Assembly: GCA_018524725.1 (NCBI GenBank)
Contig: JAEUWP010000407.1
Coordinates: 1 to 64,000, forward strand
Origin: Podaxis mareebaensis
Lineage: Eukaryota; Basidiomycota; Agaricomycetes; Agaricales; Agaricaceae
Reading direction: 5' to 3'
Length of the DNA: 64,000 bases
Of this stretch, positions 23,112 through 34,529 are shown one piece after another (the first letter of the stretch is position 1; each line of letters opens with the position of its first letter). The position numbers were made by a program, and so were the translations under genes. The notes below the pieces were generated by a model. The model worked only from the letters and a program-made list of their open reading frames with translations. It was not told where the DNA came from and did not search any database.

Positions 23112-25689
23112 GCAGCAACTCCAGCGGTTTTACAGCCATAGGTGCGTATGTGAAGAATGACCTCCGAAGAATGTCTCGGCGTCTGAAAATTTGAAGCCGT
23201 GATCCGTGCGTTGCCTCCAATTCCGCTGTGACTAGGCTTGCAGGTCCCGGTAATCTGATATGTCGATCATGTTCCTGAAGAATGGAAGTCCATACAAAAT
23301 CATCCGCTGAAGAATTAAGTTCCGAGCCTCGATACGGCCCTTCAGTTCCAGGTTACAAGTCGCATCATCGGTTTGTCCTCGGCAACAATTAGGCCCATGA
23401 ATTTACCTTTACTACTGGCTGATTATCGCCACCCGGTTCCAAGTGGAAAATGGGGAGCGGCCTGATCGTCCAAGGGAATGGAGGTATCGCGCGTGACTTG
23501 CGGAAGGCGGAGGGCTCTCGAACACGAGACCGGCAGTCTGAAAATAGCCAACTAATCAGAGTCGCGATGAATGAACGGCCCCAGTCCCGCCTCGATCACT
23601 TCCGCCAAAATATATCTAGTCAAGTTTGAAAAATGCAAGGCGGTGCGCCATTGCTGCACATTGACTAAACAGGGGCGGGAAGCAAGAACACTCCGCCGAA
23701 TTGTGAACCTAAACCGGGCTTTCGAGTACTCAAAGTTTTTCCCGTTCCTAATAATCGACCTCAAAGCCATCGAAGAAATTGAATTCTCGTTGCGGGATTG
23801 GAAAGATTCGCATATAGATTCGAGGGTGGCTTCGACAGAGCAGTCTAGAAGGCTGGGTCCCGCGGAGTCGGCACTGAATTCCAACCTCCCGACACATCAG
23901 GTCAAATTCAAGATGACCATGCGATAAACTGAAGCTGCACCGGCAGAGGAAACGGATGTGTCAAGGCAGACTCTCCGGTTGCGCACTCCTACTAGTTCTA
24001 TAAAGTGCATAAATAGCCAGGGAGAGCCAGGGAGGAGGCACGACGTAGTTTTCACCCAACGGAGGTCAAAGGTCAATGTGGTCAATAGCAGAAGAGAGCT
24101 CCTAGAACGTGCTTATGAGCTGCTTATGAATCACAGGCTAGGATGAAATGGCAAAGGCTCACCGGCACCAGCGTCGCAGAAATATTCACCCTCGTCTGAA
24201 CGAAGTTTATCACCGGATTTTTGACGTCCTCAGACATATTGCCATTTGCGAACGATAAAGAAACAAGGAGACACGCTCCATCGTCACGCATGCGGGCCAG
24301 TTGTGCAGACCCTGTGTAGACCTTGTGACCACTTGATTAACTACAACTTTGTGACCCAGATCCATAATTCTTAGACCTAATACCATCTTACTCGGTCATG
24401 GCATCTCTTCATATGCACCCGAGGGGTCTTCTCTCGCGCCTTTCGCCCCCACCCACCTTGACGGTCGACAGACACTACGCATAACACAGTGTCAGTGGAA
24501 CTGACCATCTGGCACCGCCTCCCGTTTAGTGACGCTGAGAAGGCCATCGTTCCTGTAAAAACTAGTGCGCTGTCCTATACAAGAACCAGAAGCTCCGAGA
24601 GGAGGATCCATATAGCCGGTGCCGTCACCTACCTACCACCCTAGCCAGGAAAAGTGCTGAAATTCATGACAAAAAATGATAGCTTCCCTCCACATGATTT
24701 CCATCAAGAGGCCAAAACGTGGAAGTCAGACTGACCTCAGTAGTCGCAACTACCATCGGTGTCATCCTAATCGAGTTTCAAGTTATCTTCCTGCCCTCTC
24801 ATCAGACGCTCCTGAACCAGGAGCTGATGGTGAAAGGCGGGAAAGACTGTGCTATGAGCCTGTCAGTGAACGGATTTACTGGTATGCTAGGGAAGGCAAC
24901 ACACTCAGTCTGTACGCCCATGTCCCTTGTGGTCCGTCTGACAGAAACGGATCGTGATTTTTGGTGCTTGAACGGCTCCTGCCCGCGCTACCATGCAATC
25001 GGTCCGTTTGTTTGATTGCGCGCTTCCGTTTTGATGCTTTGGTCAAGGCAGCTTGGCTCACACGGGTGCGGGATATATGCCGCAGATGACCGAGTGAAGT
25101 CGATTGATGCGGACCCGAGGCACAAAGTTGCAGAAATTTCAGGTCTGTGAGTCCTTGGATAATGACCCCCCACGTAATTGGAGAAGCGATTGATCCTCAG
25201 CTTCCACGGACCACGGATCTTTGTTACGCTCTATGACGGCCAGCTGATGCCATGATTTACACTTGTTCACGACTCTCTACGGCAACTCTTCTTTTGTTCT
25301 ATAAGTCCACCTCGAAAACATGTTTCGAATTGGTAAAAAAAATTCTTCACTTGGAAAAATCCACGTGCAATCGGAGAACAAGGCAAACTACGCCCTCGTA
25401 TCGTGTTCGGTGATCAAGACACTCAGGATCTGTGGTTTGAGTTGGGTGTTTTTAGAAACAGGCGACCACGAAATGGTCCAGGGTATCGGAGTCCTTCCAA
25501 GAGCACCACGATGCCGCCTTAGCCACACTGGCGTGGCAGGCAACCCGATCTGTGTCCGACCACATTTGGCGGTCCCAAAGACACAAATCCCGTTTGTTCA
25601 GTCTCATCACGGGATCGCGTCCGTCCCTGCTCCTCGAACGCATAAATTGAAGGACATCTCCTCGTCCGCATTTCGCTGCCCTCTTGCCC
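23112..25689. other. No gene recognised
   Basis: 2.6 kb with only short frames. The two longest (23571-23927 plus, 23552-23884 minus) lie on opposite strands of the same DNA and have no motif, so neither is supported. A frame at 24719-25015 has no recognisable feature. The segment nearest 23112 is the AA9 promoter. Confidence 0.45.
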
Positions 25690-25977
25690 ATGGACGCACT
25701 TCAACCTACTCTTACTAGAACTCCCAGCGCCTCGCCCACTGACCAATCCACTCCACCACGGAGACACCTACCTCCGCTCAATGAACACAGAGATGTGCCA
25801 ACCTCTTCATCATTGGCAGTGTCTCCGTCAGCGACTCAACCGTAAGAGTTTTTCCCCTAGTTAGTGTCTATACTGAGTTTGCTTCTTAGCTCTCTTTCAG
25901 AACGGGAAGAGAAGCCACCATTTTGGCATCGCGTTAAGCGGTTATTGGCGTCTGTGTCAAGCGTCTTTCGGTGTTAA
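25690..25977 (+). CDS. Small two-exon hypothetical protein, 79 aa
   Basis: Exons 25690-25841 and 25890-25977 are separated by a 48-nt GT-AG intron (GTAAGA donor, CTGAG branch-like site). The splice keeps frame to a stop and the summed length is 240 nt. The N-terminal 50 residues are Pro/Ser/Thr-rich; the C-terminal part is a compact basic amphipathic segment (FWHRVKRLLASVSSVFRC) ending in Cys. No signal peptide. The terminal Cys is not a CaaX box, so it is not a typical basidiomycete pheromone precursor. No family recognised. The intron, codon phase and compositional order argue for a real gene, but the length makes chance possible. Confidence 0.4.
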
Positions 25978-27317
25978 TGACCTGTAGTCGGGCTAACTCA
26001 CCGAAACTGGATGCCTCGCGCCCTCTTTTAACATCACTGCGCTCGTTAAAAACGGCCTCCTGCGCACACGATTGCACCTTGATTCAAACGAGAATCGCCC
26101 TGACGTTAAAACTTTCACATAATGAGTGTTTCTTTACTTTAATATTTCTATGTTATTTCAATCGAGGTAGCCCGTAGTTCCGGAAAAGTCATTTGATTGA
26201 GTGTGTTGGGCCAGGTGTACGCAAACCAGCGTTGATGACCCTTAGGGACTCTAATACCCTGCAGACGTCATGACCCCCGATCGTCCATGACATGTCTAGC
26301 ATAGACGCCCAGCTTTATCTCCGACATACCTGTCGTGGCAGTTCCATGATGAAATCCTTGATTTGATGGTGCTCTGACCACAAAAGGCTTGCACGAGCCG
26401 AGTGCCTTTACTCAAGATTAGGGCAACCGGACGCTCACACAGCTGTGGAACATATTCTGATGTGCTCGTCACGTTTTCTGCCGATATGTCCGTTTGGCGA
26501 TCCCAGGGATGAACGATGAGGAAATGGCATCAAGTTTGTTATATGTGTTCTGCTGTTAAGCTATAGCTTTTGGGCGCCTGGTAATCCCGAGCTCTCACCC
26601 ATATATCCACGTCCGTGGACAGGTTCAAGTTATTAAACATCTTTTGCCGTATCCCCAATACCTTGCACACACTGGATCACACTCCGCTACCTTACCGCCG
26701 AAATGAATCAGAGTGTCTCCTCGTTTGCGCCCCCATAGACCCAAAGTCATCCTTGCGCGCGTACAGGCGGCATCTACTCACGGGCGCAGGAGAAGGCCAG
26801 GACCATGCAATACGCAATCCGATCGAGGAGTCCAGGTGGGGGAAATGAGAGGCAACAATGTTCCGATGGAAGGGGCAACGACGTTAAACAAGAGAAGGGA
26901 GCAAGGGGTGACAGCTACACCAAAATCATCAAGAAACCAAGACTTCCTCTGTCACCTGGTGCTGGCGAAGGAGAAAAGCGGAGATATGTAGATCCAATAC
27001 TGAATTATATTCACGTTCCTTGTATTGAGCCCACTATAGTTGTGGCTATGAGTTGCCCAGGACCACTGTCCAGCTGGATGTGGTGTGGATCCCGGATAAC
27101 ATGGTCAGGACTGGACCAAAACAATCAATTTCAGAGATTTGCTCCAACAGCTCAAGAAGCAGAAGATCAAGCTGCTCCTGGATCAAGAGGATGAAACGGC
27201 TTTAATCATGGGGGAAGATGTCACGTCCCACGACTGTAATGAATGAGGATTAGGCCTGATCCTTTTTGAGGAACGGTTGGAAGTTACCCATTGTTGTGGT
27301 TGTTCTTGATCTTTATG
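25978..27317. other. No gene recognised; possible retroelement scrap
   Basis: 1.3 kb without a convincing model. Near its right end, a purine run followed by TGTCACG (27209-27221) resembles the polypurine tract and LTR start of Gypsy elements, but no pol motif can be read upstream and TRM112 begins 100 bp later. Confidence 0.4.
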
Positions 27318-27845
27318 CTATGCTATTTCGTGTTCCGCCAAAAGCTGTGAAAGGTGAGGACACGGTTTCTATCAGTGATAAGGGGAACCCACCATGTTCG
27401 GTATTCCATCCGAAATGGGATAGGTATGCTTGCAGTTTGGGCAAACCATCGCGCCTTCGACAACATGTATCTGAAAGCCATATCATTCGAGCGTGAAACG
27501 AGGTGTGACGAGGGTTACACACTTCAAAGAGTACGTGATGGAGGTTCTTGAGAAATTCATCGTCAATCATTTCAGGCTGATCTTGCGGTAGGGAAGTGTC
27601 ACCGAGCTGGTTCAAAGACATGTAAGTGTGTGTTGCAAAGCATGAAACGACGTCCGTTCAACCTCACGCGCTGTTTTGACAAGTGCGTTCCATTCGATTT
27701 TTGGCAGGAATGTTCTTATGAAATCGGGATTGAATTCCGCTTCTCTGATCTCTAGTTGGACGTTCTGGAATGTAAGAGGGAAATTGTTTGTGTTGCAATC
27801 CTTCGCGTGACAAGCAAGGAGGTTGTGTGTTACGAGTCGGACCAT
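27318..27845 (-). CDS. TRM112: Trm112-type methyltransferase activator
   Basis: Four exons: 27845-27663, 27606-27523, 27470-27393, 27344-27318 (372 nt, 123 aa, the usual length of the family). Trm112 is a zinc-binding activator of several methyltransferases in yeast: Trm9 and Trm11 (tRNA), Bud23 (18S rRNA) and Mtq2 (eRF1). The protein begins MVRLVTHNLLACHAKDC, giving two of the zinc Cys, and carries the second pair in MVCPNCKHTYPISDGIPNM; it ends LLAEHEIA. Both zinc half-sites are intact. All three introns (48-57 nt) are GT-AG and phase-correct. It is transcribed away from RRP45 across a 244-bp gap. Confidence 0.95.
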
Positions 27846-28089
27846 TTTCTGCTCTGCAAATACCCGCGAGGAGCAAGATGAGCGATGAGGCAAGTCTGCG
27901 TTTTGAGCCTTAATGATCAAAGCGAAAATTCGATCAGCCAATGTTTGACATCGCCTTATCGGTACCATCACGTGGTTGATTTCAGGTTAACAATCTTGTT
28001 TATTCCAGCATTACCCTCTTTATCTTTCTGCTTTCGAAGTTGAGGTCGTTCGCACTAATCTCTTATCGTTCGCGTCAAGTTAACGGATA
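27846..28089. promoter_or_regulatory. Bidirectional promoter between TRM112 and RRP45
   Basis: Only 244 bp separate the two divergent start codons, so both 5' untranslated regions and core promoters must fit here. No TATA box is evident on either strand. Confidence 0.6.
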
Positions 28090-29156
28090 ATGAGACCACC
28101 TTCGCCATCGATCCCCGAAAAAGAGTTTCTTTATGCGTCGCTCAAGGAAACGCTCCGTCTCGATGGACGTTCTCTGCTAGAACACCGAAAGCCTGAGCTC
28201 AGATTTGGATCCGAGCTTGGATATGTAGAATGTAGTCTTGGAAAGACGAGGTGAGACGGTTATATGTTTGAGGAAGCTATGTTGAACGAGGCTCTTCAGA
28301 GTGATCGCACAAGTTGATGCAAAAATGGTCAAACCACCGCCCGAAAGACCCCTCGAGGGCACAATCTCCATTCACTCGGAAATATCGCCTATGGCGTCAA
28401 GCGAGTATGAACCTGGACGGTAGGTACGTGTCTTTGTCTCAAGCTACGCGTTTTTGATGGATTTGACGGGAACTTGCGTTAGGGCGTCGGATGAGGAAGT
28501 GACGATTACTCGAATGCTAGACAAAGTTTTGAGAAGAAGCGACGCCGTTGACAAAGAATCTCTCTGCATCTTAGCTGGTCAAAGGGTACGACATCTGAAG
28601 TCCGCTTAGTCTATTACATATTCTTATCTTGCGCAGGTCTGGCATTTACGCCTAACGCTTCATTTTTTATCCGATGCCGGAAATATGCTTGACTGCGCTT
28701 GTCTAGCAGGAATTGTCGCGCTTCGGCATTTTCGTAGACCAGAAGTTGAAGTAGTTGGGGATGAAGTTATCATTGTACGCTATTCCCTTTGAATCCTCCT
28801 TCACGAAAATCTAACTCACGCTAACTTAGCACCCTCCTACCGAACGCGCGCCGGTTCCACTCGCAATCCACCACACGCCCTTCTGCTTTACGTTTGCCTT
28901 CTTCCCTGACGCAACAATATCTCCTGTCCTCGATCCTTCACAGCTGGAGCAACGTTTGAGTGCTGGGCTTCTTTCTATTGCGCTTAATGCGCAAAGGGAG
29001 ATCTGTGTACTTCAGAAACTCGGCGGTGTGCCTCTTCCTAATGAGGAGATTCTTCGGTTGGTGAACGTTAGTGTCGAGAAAGCCAAAGAACTTCATGAAT
29101 TCGTCGAGGCTCGATTGACAGAAGATTGGATGAATAGAACAGTAGAAGTCCGATAA
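28090..29156 (+). CDS. RRP45: Exosome core subunit Rrp45 (EXOSC9-like)
   Basis: Five exons: 28090-28250, 28300-28419, 28483-28585, 28637-28774, 28830-29156 (849 nt, 282 aa). The protein is an RNase PH-fold ring subunit of the RNA exosome, which degrades and processes RNA in nucleus and cytoplasm; ring subunits in eukaryotes are catalytically inactive. Recognisable features are the N-terminal LDGRSLLEHRKPELRFG, LGYVECSLGKTR and AQVDAKMVKPP, then GQRVWHLRLTLHFLSDAGNMLDCACLAG split at two exon ends, and a second RNase PH domain containing LDPSQLEQR. Introns are 49-63 nt. It faces the acidic-protein gene with 103 bp between stops. Confidence 0.95.
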
Positions 29157-29259
29157 ATCTAATTCAATGGCGTTTTATACCTAGTTAGGAATGAAGTCTG
29201 TCGGCCAGCTGTGTATCTGACGGCTCAGCTAAAGGCTTGTCTAAAACATAACAATTTCT

Positions 29260-29942
29260 TTATAACGTGAGATCTTCTTCAGATGAAGATTCACGTTCCT
29301 GCTGGTACAAGACTACCGAGGAACAAACAAGGCAGTCCGGGATTCCTGTGTAAGTTTGGAGGGGTATGAATGAGTTCTAGGGAAGTCAAGTCGATGGAAA
29401 CAAACTTACCTAGACAGCCCTCACTCTCGTAGTCGCTGCTCGTATAAGCGAACTCGGAATCCTGGCTTGACTCGTACCCTTGGACGAATTTGTTCCCAAC
29501 GTTGGTTTCTATTTCTGTTTCTGTTTCTGCTTCCGTTTCATCGCCGCGGTCGTTGCAATGCTCCTCCTCTGGGACTTTCTTGTACCCCCATTTGAATCCT
29601 CCCCTCCGTCTATAGTGGTCCTCTTTGTCGAGTTCGTCCGAGGTAGTGACGGTCGCCGCGACCTCTTTCTTGACCCAGACACAGAGCTCTTTGGCGGGCT
29701 CTTCGTCCTCAGTTTCTTCAGTCCTCCCGGCTCCCAGGACCTCTTTTACAATAGGGTCTGGGGTTTCGTCTTCGCTATATTATGTTTCAGGAACACGTTC
29801 AACTGCGACGGAAGCGAGGAGCTTACCTTGCAGTGGACTCGGGATAAATGGATTCCGTGTCATCGTCCGCGCCGAACAAGCTTAGACTATCCCGCTGTAC
29901 CAATTTGTTCTCGAAGTGGACTTGGTGTTGAGTCGTTCCCAT
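29260..29942 (-). CDS. Acidic hypothetical protein, 188 aa
   Basis: Three exons: 29942-29827, 29774-29410, 29345-29260 (567 nt). It is strongly acidic, with many Glu/Asp and a repeated Glu-Thr stretch (DETEAETETEIETN), encoded by a hexamer-like repeat at about 29508-29535. A mid-protein segment ETRGGFKWGYKK-like (RRRGGFKWGYKKVPEEE) is basic and aromatic. The C-terminus has closely spaced cysteines (CLGIPDCLVC) followed by an acidic tail. No signal peptide, membrane span or known domain. Splice sites are strong and phases agree, so the gene is probably real. Family not recognised. Confidence 0.6.
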
Positions 29943-31993
29943 GGTGGTTAGTGAACAAGAAAGAAGGAGAGAAAAATGAAATGAGAAAAACCCGTAGAAC
30001 TCGTGTTGTTTGAACCTGAAAGTTGCGAATCTCGTGACCTCTTCCAGCCACATCCCCAAATATTCTATCGAGCATTCAAGAGAAAACATGGTCCCATTCA
30101 ATCAATATCTTCGGCATATTTGTCGAGAGATAAGAGCCATCGACGGTGAGTCGGCCTGCTGATTTTTTGCGACGGTCAAGGAAGCTCAATTAAACGCCCT
30201 TCGACTCCTCCCGGCAGACGGATGTGTGAAGAAGAGTAGGCCACCGAAAGAAGAGGAACCTGTCGGCGAACTGGACGGAATGTTCTTGCCGAGGTGTGTT
30301 AGAGACATTAACCATTGTCCATTGAACCGAATTTGACATGAGACCCGCTGACACCAATGTCGACAATGGAAAACATGCACCCACAACCTCGTGTCTATGC
30401 TACAACCTGTCTGGCTCGGCCACAGGACCGGCCAGGCGGACAGAGGTCCAGCCACTAGTCCGGCGGATGCGCATTCCTTTATGCCATGTGGACTCATCCT
30501 CAGCACAATGGAGCGTCCAAGGGTTGCGTGACCGCGCTGTTCTCCAAGCCCAAAGCGAGGGTCCACGACAACAAATGGCATTCTGTTGAAGAAAGCTTGA
30601 GCCAATGTCGCGCCATCGACTAGCATGACTGAAAGTTGGGAAGGACGAATCCTTCAAGACCCTCTTCGTGGTGAGCATCATCTCGTTCGGAGGAGTGTAT
30701 GATCTCACCTGTCATCCAGTAAATTGACCGGGCCCCTCACCACGGACCTCGAAGGGTATTTGGGTCCTAGTCAGTGTCGCCTCGTCTGCAAGGACTCGCC
30801 TCCTTCGGCACATCGCTTCTTATAATCTCGCCAATGCTGGCTTGCCAAGACCTTCATATCGCAAATCGACTACCTGCGCGTCTTATAGAGTGCCTGGCGC
30901 CCAGCCACCACTCCATAACCAGATACCCACCGGGCACCAAGATAATTTGAGTCAAGAAGAACCGATGGGAGGATCATTTGGTTGAGTGCTAGGTGCGCAG
31001 TCTTTCTACTTGTTCAGAAGCTTTGCCTATAGGTGGTAATAAAGGCCATACGTGGCCATCGCAGGCTAGGTTTTGTCGAGGATATGCCTCTCAATGAGTT
31101 GGCGTGAAATGTCGGGCCAAAAACGGGCAGGAGTTCGGTGGTCTGATGAGACGCGGCCATTTGATCAACCCAAACGGCGAGAGAAGGCGGGAAACTATGG
31201 CGTATGAAGTTGTGGTCTAAAGCCCGGGAATATTTTCGAAGAGCAACCTTCAACTTCGGGAAGCAGCGGGCTTCTTGAAGCCTAAAGGACGGATAGTTTT
31301 CCGGGTGAGAGGCCAAAAGTCATTCTTCAATTTGCTTCCTCTGATTCCAGGGTATTCGTGTTTCACACGTCTCTCCTTTGACAGTCGAAGGGGTTCGGTT
31401 GTACAGAAGGCAAGCATGAACGCACTCGAGTCCGGGTGATCCATGGTAATGCACTGCAAGGTGAGCCGTTAACTCAAAAAGCTAATGAGCTGGTACTGAC
31501 TCACAGTGGAAGCAGTACGCGGTTCCAAGGGCCCCGTCCGTTATAGTTTTCTCCCCTCCAATCACCTTTGCACAAGGTCTCCTTCTCCCCGCGTTAGGTG
31601 TAAATAATCCTCCGGGGTTTCTTGCGAAATGGAGCTGTTTCCGTGGGCCTTCAGAAACCAGGACGAGAGGGGCGCGGCGAGAGGTGCTAAAGGCTAAGAG
31701 TCAACGTTTACAGGACACTCGTCGCTAATAGGTTTCAGATACAAAGTATGAACGCGTGATCGCAAACAATCTCGGCATCGAACCATGTCCTCCACCATCA
31801 CCATCAACGAATGCCTCCTGTGTACATGTGCTTGTCTGAGCGTTTCCAACTGAGCGTCAGAGCCTGCTACAGAACCTTGCTGGTGCCCCGGATTGTCCGA
31901 AGTTCCCGAACGTCATTCATCAACATATTTTGCGGTAAGTAACAAGTACACAGTTTATCAAGTCCTAATTCATGTAACGCCCCTAACCAGTTA
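29943..31993. other. No gene recognised
   Basis: 2.05 kb with several 60-146 codon frames, mostly minus strand (30186-30626, 31014-31316, 31250-31459). None carries a motif I trust or connects by splicing. A short MYND-like end (QHWRDYKKRC) near 30800-30835 minus has no matching upstream zinc ligands. Confidence 0.4.
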
Positions 31994-33071
31994 TTACACA
32001 TAGGTAATCTTGTTCGTGCAAGTGCCGACGTTCTCCAACCCGACCTCGACAACGTCCCCGTCCACCAACCAGACAGGATCCGCCTTTCCGAGGTTGACAC
32101 CAGCGGGGCTGCAAATTTTTTAAAAAATCATCAGAAACACGGGCATATATCCACACCCTCGACACTTACGTTCCAGTAAAGATGACGTCGCCAGGCATCA
32201 AGGTGATACCCATGGAGAAGAAGGATACGAGTTGTTTGACGCCGAAGATCATATTAGCGGTGGTGTCATTCTGCTTGGTTACTCCGTTGACTTTGGTCCA
32301 GATGTTGAGCGTCTGCGGGTCCTTGATGATGTTGGTGGAGACGATAGCAGGACCCCATGGTGCCCAACCGTCAGCTCCCTTGCCCATAGAGAATTGCGGC
32401 TCGGGTTGTCCACCACGGTCAATCTGCCAGCCACGGTGGGACACGTCGTGCCCGACAGTGTATCCCAACACGTGGTCGAGGGCTTCATCCTCTGAGATGT
32501 TGAAAGCCTTCTTCTTGATGACAACAACCAACTCGGTCTCGTAATCCATGGTCGAAAGGAAGTCACCTTGGGTTTGGTATCCTGCGGTGACGGGGATATC
32601 ATCGCTAGGAGTGTTGAGGGCAGTGAAGGGCTTGTAGAAGAGGATGGGGAAGTCTGGGATGGTAATGTTCGCCTTTGATTTCCTTCAGTATGATGCTGAG
32701 CTTTCCGTATACAGGCTCCTACCTCTTGATCATGCGCCGCGTAGTTGAAACCTACACAACGCACAGTCCTGACTCTCTCATTTGGAAGGGGCGAGAGTAG
32801 TTTCTTGATAGGCTATACGACCATGATCGCGTTAAATGTGGTTACATGACGTGAGTAGTCGCCAACCCACCTTTACTTGGTCCGTGATCCTGAAGTCACC
32901 AAGGATATCGCCCGTGATTATCCGAGCTTGCGTACTCTTCGACGCGTCAAAGGTACCCAACGGCAGAATCGCATCGCCGGTATATTCTTTGCCATCAGTT
33001 GAAATGAACCGCACAAAACGTTGTGCGTTGACGAGGAGCGGGAATAACAGGAGTAGAAGCGAGAACCACAT
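31994..33071 (-). CDS. Fumarylacetoacetate hydrolase (FAH) superfamily protein with N-terminal signal peptide
   Basis: Four exons: 33071-32871, 32803-32723, 32672-32170, 32108-31994 (900 nt, 299 aa). The FAH fold is shown by RCVGFNYAAHDQE, FPILFYKP, the metal-binding stretch MDYETELVVVI, AFNISEDEALDHVLGYTVGHDVSHR, a GKGADGWAPWGPAIV segment, and the C-terminal GDVIFTGTPAGVN...GTCTNKITYV. FAH-type enzymes hydrolyse or decarboxylate acylpyruvate-like substrates, normally in cytosol or mitochondria. Here the first 16-17 residues (MWFSLLLLLFPLLVNAQ) form a textbook secretion signal, suggesting extracellular or secretory-pathway location. Introns are 50-67 nt. Substrate not predictable from the sequence. 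Confidence 0.9.
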
Positions 33072-33112
33072 ATTGCGACTTGCTTGGGCTTCAGCGTTCT
33101 CTCTCAGGCAGC

Positions 33113-33120
33113 ATTATATA
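33113..33120 (-). promoter_or_regulatory. TATA-like element of the FAH-family gene
   Basis: The minus strand carries TATATAAT 42-49 bp before the start codon at 33071. Confidence 0.4.
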
Positions 33121-33121
33121 T

Positions 33122-34529
33122 GCAGATGGTGGGATTCGAGATGCTGCCCAGGGAATCTCCACTCCCGTGGTTCGGATGCCGAACCCCAATCTCTGCGGTT
33201 GTGGAGGCACAGCCTTGAGCAAGAGATATTCACAGTGGACTTCAAGAGATCTCTGCTTTCCCCTCGCCGCCGGGCCGCACACGTAATGGAGGGAAATTGA
33301 TTTGCGACTCCAACTTTGTTTCGTAACCTGGGAGACTACCCACTAGAGACAGAACCCTCAATTACCAGTCCAATTTCTATATTTCTTGATTTATTGTGCG
33401 AGATTTTTTGTGTTCTGATTCACTCTGCGACAACGGAACTCCATATTGGCGTTAACTCCTACATCTTTTCGCAAGTTGCCCTTCTACTATTGTCCATACA
33501 AACGACATCTTATGACCCATACAGCTCGTTCAGGTACACAGAATGCCACGGAACTCATTCTGGATCCTGGGACATGGCCGCTGACTGGATATACTATCGC
33601 ACCACTGTCCAGCTGACTAGTTCCTGGGAAGGCACCGCGGAGTGGGACATTCGATAAACAGCCATGACGAGAGGGACGAGGTACTTCGGTTGCCCAAAAA
33701 TATACCTTATGCAGTACGGTCTGACATTGTCTGTGTATGTTCTGTACCTGTTACTGATTTAAAATAGATTCATCTTCCTGAAGTATTTGGGCTTGAGGAA
33801 AGAAAAGCCGTTACAGGAAATTGTAAAAGACTTCCAATCCCACGAGAACCATCAGGATCCTGGCTGAAATACACATCATGGAACTTCGTAAGCCATACTC
33901 TAGAGTATTGGAGAAACGGCTTTCCTCGGAGTTCCTGAACGTTTGTTCGTGGAGACAAGCCAAGTCGTGTTTGTTCTAACGGACCGAATGAGCGTGGAGC
34001 CCGATTACGGCGAAGGTTATATGTAGCCTTGAATCGGCCGTACTTTTGCTGAAAACCCAGACGTCACCATGCTGAGGCAGACAGATGCAAGGCATTGCTT
34101 TAAATCCATTCTCAGCCTGAATCCCGTGATCGATTCGTAGAATCATATGACTGTGAACTTTTGTCATCATAAATCATACCTTTGTTCACAGAACCACAGG
34201 GCGCCCACGGCCACGCTCGGCTATGAGCGCTGAAGCGCTCAACTGCTTTGACCCGTGCTAGCCTCTAGGCTTCAGCCTGCCGTACAACTTCCAAGTGATT
34301 TAGAGTTGCAACCGATCGCCGATAAACCGCGGCAACACCATCGTCCGTCGGCCCATCAAGGCAATACCCGCATTTGCTGACTGACCGCGGTTGACGCTCC
34401 ACGACGGTCTGGGTCCACACTAGCTGCACAGCGAGCGTCATCCATCTCGTAGGACTTGGACTCCATCCTTGTCTCTCGCTGGACTCCCCTACTCCGACAA
34501 GACACAACCTATTTCCCAAAGGAGCGACC
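33122..34529. other. No gene recognised
   Basis: 1.4 kb with unsupported short frames on both strands (longest 33316-33657 plus). It includes promoter DNA of the FAH-family gene on the left and of the NTF2-like gene on the right. Confidence 0.45.

Noticed and set aside
23552..23927. Overlapping 110-118 codon frames on both strands
   Set aside because: Neither strand shows motifs, bias or splice partners; mutual overlap suggests chance.
25320..25718. 132-codon plus-strand frame upstream of the small gene
   Set aside because: No motif, opposed by equally long antisense frames, and it ends inside the better supported small gene.
27200..27260. Gypsy-like polypurine tract followed by TGTCACG, suggesting an LTR start
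   Set aside because: No pol motif upstream and no second copy seen in the window; TRM112's end lies 100 bp beyond. The match is too short to claim an element.
30795..30840. MYND-like end QHWRDYKKRC on the minus strand
   Set aside because: No exon with the preceding zinc-binding Cys pairs could be found within several hundred bases.
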